Source: an uncultured Collinsella sp. (lineage in GTDB: Bacteria; Actinomycetota; Coriobacteriia; Coriobacteriales; Coriobacteriaceae). From it: a DNA stretch of 26,213 bases. The notes below the pieces were generated by a model that did not search any database, was not told the DNA's origin, and saw only the letters and a list, made by a program, of their open reading frames with translations. Shown here piece by piece: positions 24,642 to 26,213 of this stretch (within the stretch, counting starts at the first letter, position 1; every line of letters begins with the position of its first letter). The stretch covers positions 1 through 26,213 of the forward strand of contig CAAFQK010000012.1 in NCBI GenBank assembly GCA_900765115.1, in the 5' to 3' direction. Made by a program: the position numbers and the translations under genes.

Positions 24642-25643
24642 ATGACAAATTGCAAACGCTATAAGGTAGCCGCGATCGACCTGGGAACGGTGTCGTCGCG
24701 ACTGGTGTTGGCCCAGGTCGAGGGCGGGGCGATCGTGGAATCGTCCAAGCATACCGAGATTACCGATCTGGGCGAGGGCGTGGACGCGACGGGGCGCTTT
24801 TGCGAGGCGGCCGTTGAGCGCGTGCTCGCTGCGTGCCGCATGTTTGTGGACGAAGCCCGTGCCTTTGGGGCCGCGTGCATCTGCACCACGTGCACGAGTG
24901 CCGCGCGCGATGCGTCCAATGCCGCGCTGCTGCTGGACGGTCTGCGCGAGCTGGGGCTCGAACCGCAGGTGATTCCGGGAGAGGTCGAGGCGCGCCTGAC
25001 GTTTTTTGGCGTGGCACACGACTTTGCTGGCGAGCGCATCATCGTCGCCGATTCGGGTGGCGGCTCCACGGAGCTCGCGACGGGCGTCTATGCGCCTGAG
25101 CGCGGGGTCTTTGCGCTGGAGGGAACGCGCTCACTGGACATCGGTTGCCGTCGCGTGACGGAGCGGTTTTTCTCGGCGCTGCCGCCCGCACGCGGCGAGC
25201 TTGCTGCCGCTGCCTCGTGGGCAGGCGAGCAGTTCGCCGCCTATTTTGAAGGCCTGCCCAGCGACTTTGAGCGCGCCGAGCGTCTGGTCGCGGTGGGTGG
25301 CACGGTGACTACGCTCGTGGCGCTGGTTCACGAGCTGGAACCGTACGATTCGAGCTTTGTTCACCTACGCGAGCTGTCGCTGGAGCAGGTCTCGGCCGCT
25401 ATCGAGCGCATGTCTGTGTTGGACGCGGAAGGCATCGCCGCGCTACCGGGTGTACAGCCAAAACGCGCGGGCGTGATCTTGGCTGGCGCCGTGGTGATCC
25501 GCGAACTCATGCGTGCCGGCGGCTACAAGACGCTCACCGTAAGCGAGAACAGCCTACTCGCCGGCATGGCCGCCACCATCAACGAGACTCTCGACGGCGC
25601 GACCCCCACCATCTCCTGGACCCCAGAGCTCAGCACCCTCTAA
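24642..25643 (+). CDS. Ppx/GppA-family exopolyphosphatase or pppGpp phosphatase
   Basis: 333 residues from the ATG at 24642, with GGAGGGGAG just upstream; an in-frame start inside the preceding gene is less likely. The actin-like ATPase fold motifs are visible: AAIDLGTVSSRLVLA (phosphate 1), CTTCTSAARDASN, GEVEARLTFFGV with the catalytic-type Glu, VADSGGGSTELATG (phosphate 2), and VAVGGTVTTLVAL. LPGVQPKRAGVILAG is typical of the second domain. It is the short form without a C-terminal HD domain. It could hydrolyse polyphosphate or pppGpp; these cannot be separated by sequence here. The gene order with a DivIC-like gene, often after enolase, is a familiar actinobacterial arrangement. Confidence 0.9.
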   Translation: MTNCKRYKVAAIDLGTVSSRLVLAQVEGGAIVESSKHTEITDLGEGVDATGRFCEAAVERVLAACRMFVDEARAFGAACICTTCTSAARDASNAALLLDGLRELGLEPQVIPGEVEARLTFFGVAHDFAGERIIVADSGGGSTELATGVYAPERGVFALEGTRSLDIGCRRVTERFFSALPPARGELAAAASWAGEQFAAYFEGLPSDFERAERLVAVGGTVTTLVALVHELEPYDSSFVHLRELSLEQVSAAIERMSVLDAEGIAALPGVQPKRAGVILAGAVVIRELMRAGGYKTLTVSENSLLAGMAATINETLDGATPTISWTPELSTL

Positions 25644-25645
25644 AT

Positions 25646-25714
25646 AAGTTGCGGTGAAATAGTTCCTAAATAAGCTGGTAAACGGTATAAACAGGATCTA
25701 TTCCACCGCAACTT
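25646..25714. repeat. Hairpin repeat, family B, second copy
   Basis: AAGTTGCGGTGAAATAG (25646-25662) pairs with CTATTCCACCGCAACTT (25698-25714) with one mismatch, and the pairing continues TTCCT/AGGAT with one more. It shares the outer arm GTTGCGGTGAAATAG with 14609-14623, while the inner arm and loop differ. It lies directly after the Ppx/GppA stop codon. Confidence 0.75.
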
Positions 25715-25772
25715 CTAAGGGACCGAAGCTGTCTTTTTAGCCCGTCCGAAATTAGTTGGCTTTCTGAAGCGC

Positions 25773-26066
25773 GGGGCGGTGGGACGTCTGCGTATTTGCT
25801 GCGCAAATCCGCACCGGCTTCGGACGCCTGCTGGCGCCCTCGCCGGCTCGCTGCGGACGCTGCGCGTCCGCTTGACGCTCGCCCCCCCTCGCGGGTTCGA
25901 GTCCCACCGGCATCTAAAAGAAGTGAGCCCGCATCCCTTGGGGACACGGGCTCGAAAGCTCCATATGGTAGGGGCGGTGGGACGTCCGCGTATTTGCTGC
26001 GCAAATCCGCACCGGCTTCGGCCGCCTGCCGGCGCCCTCGCCGGCTCCCCGCGGGCGCCGCGCGCC
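25773..26066. repeat. GC-rich direct repeat (two copies) with a tRNA-like T-arm
   Basis: GGGGCGGTGGGACGT starts a block at 25773 that recurs at 25971, 198 bases on. The first 80 or so bases of each differ at only a few positions. Each copy includes ATTTG-CTGC-GCAAAT. Copy 1 also has GCGGACGC-TGC-GCGTCCGC. At 25892-25911, GCGGGTTCGAGTCCCACCGG looks like a tRNA T-arm with part of an acceptor strand, but no tRNA body is present. GAGCCCG (25925-25931) and CGGGCTC (25947-25953) form a further hairpin. No gene is supported here. Confidence 0.65.
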
Positions 26067-26213
26067 GGGGGGGGGGGTGTTTTTTTTTTTGGGGGCGGGG
26101 GGCGGCGCACCCCCCCGCGAGGGGGCGAGCGTCAAGCGGACGCGCAGCGTCCGCAGCGAGCCGGCGGGGGCGCCGGGCGGGGGGCGCGGCCGGGGGGGGG
26201 GTGTGGGGCACAA
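26067..26213. other. Low-complexity contig end with inverted copy
   Basis: Runs of G and T (for example 26067-26090) break the second repeat copy. From about 26111 to 26175 the sequence is the reverse complement of 25833-25895, and more G runs follow to the end. This looks like an assembly or read-end artefact rather than genuine genomic structure. Confidence 0.65.

Noticed and set aside
25879..25916. tRNA gene
   Set aside because: Only a T-arm-like piece and part of an acceptor strand are present; no matching 5' half, anticodon arm or CCA end was found upstream.
25666..26211. Minus-strand frames in the terminal repeat, giving 'WDSNPR'-type proteins
   Set aside because: This product type comes from reading a tRNA T-arm in antisense; part of the frame is also in homopolymer artefact.

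Overview
The window looks like chromosomal DNA from a high-GC Gram-positive gut actinobacterium. The best guess is class Coriobacteriia, close to Collinsella. This rests on the GC-rich codon use, AGGAGG-type ribosome sites, the mix of protein families and the many short intergenic palindromes. No rRNA or whole tRNA is present to settle the taxonomy. The left edge cuts into a gene. The right edge (about 26060-26213) decays into G and T homopolymers and an inverted copy of nearby sequence, as an assembly end would.

Layout. (1) 1-1034, plus strand: 3' part of a sugar-phosphate isomerase (SIS) family deglycase, followed by a strong terminator. (2) 1478-6066, minus strand: a two-gene unit with an MmpL/RND-type exporter and a secreted protein with Leu-Gly heptad repeats. 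It is read from a good promoter at 6107-6135. (3) 6460-14573, plus strand: a complete histidine operon in the order hisZ-hisG (one fused protein), hisD, hisC, hisB, hisH, hisA, hisF, hisI, hisE. A PHP-family histidinol-phosphatase candidate (14690-15601) faces it and would supply the one missing step. (4) 15847-19832, minus strand: a fused CydD-CydC-like ABC exporter overlapping by one base with a YgbA-type 'nitrous oxide-stimulated promoter' family protein. Two near-identical hairpin repeats bracket this pair. (5) 20217-22174, plus strand: a lone LarC C-terminal-domain protein, a YfcE-type phosphodiesterase and MazG. (6) 22366-25643, plus strand: enolase, then a DivIC/FtsB-like division protein and a Ppx/GppA phosphatase.

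The coding part is mostly housekeeping. The less ordinary content is: at least five families of intergenic palindromes, several present in two or more copies; the HisZ-HisG fusion; the CydDC-like/YgbA pair, which reads as a respiratory or nitrosative-stress module; an orphan LarC2; and the exporter paired with a coiled-coil secreted protein. I see no CRISPR array, prophage, transposase or complete mobile element.
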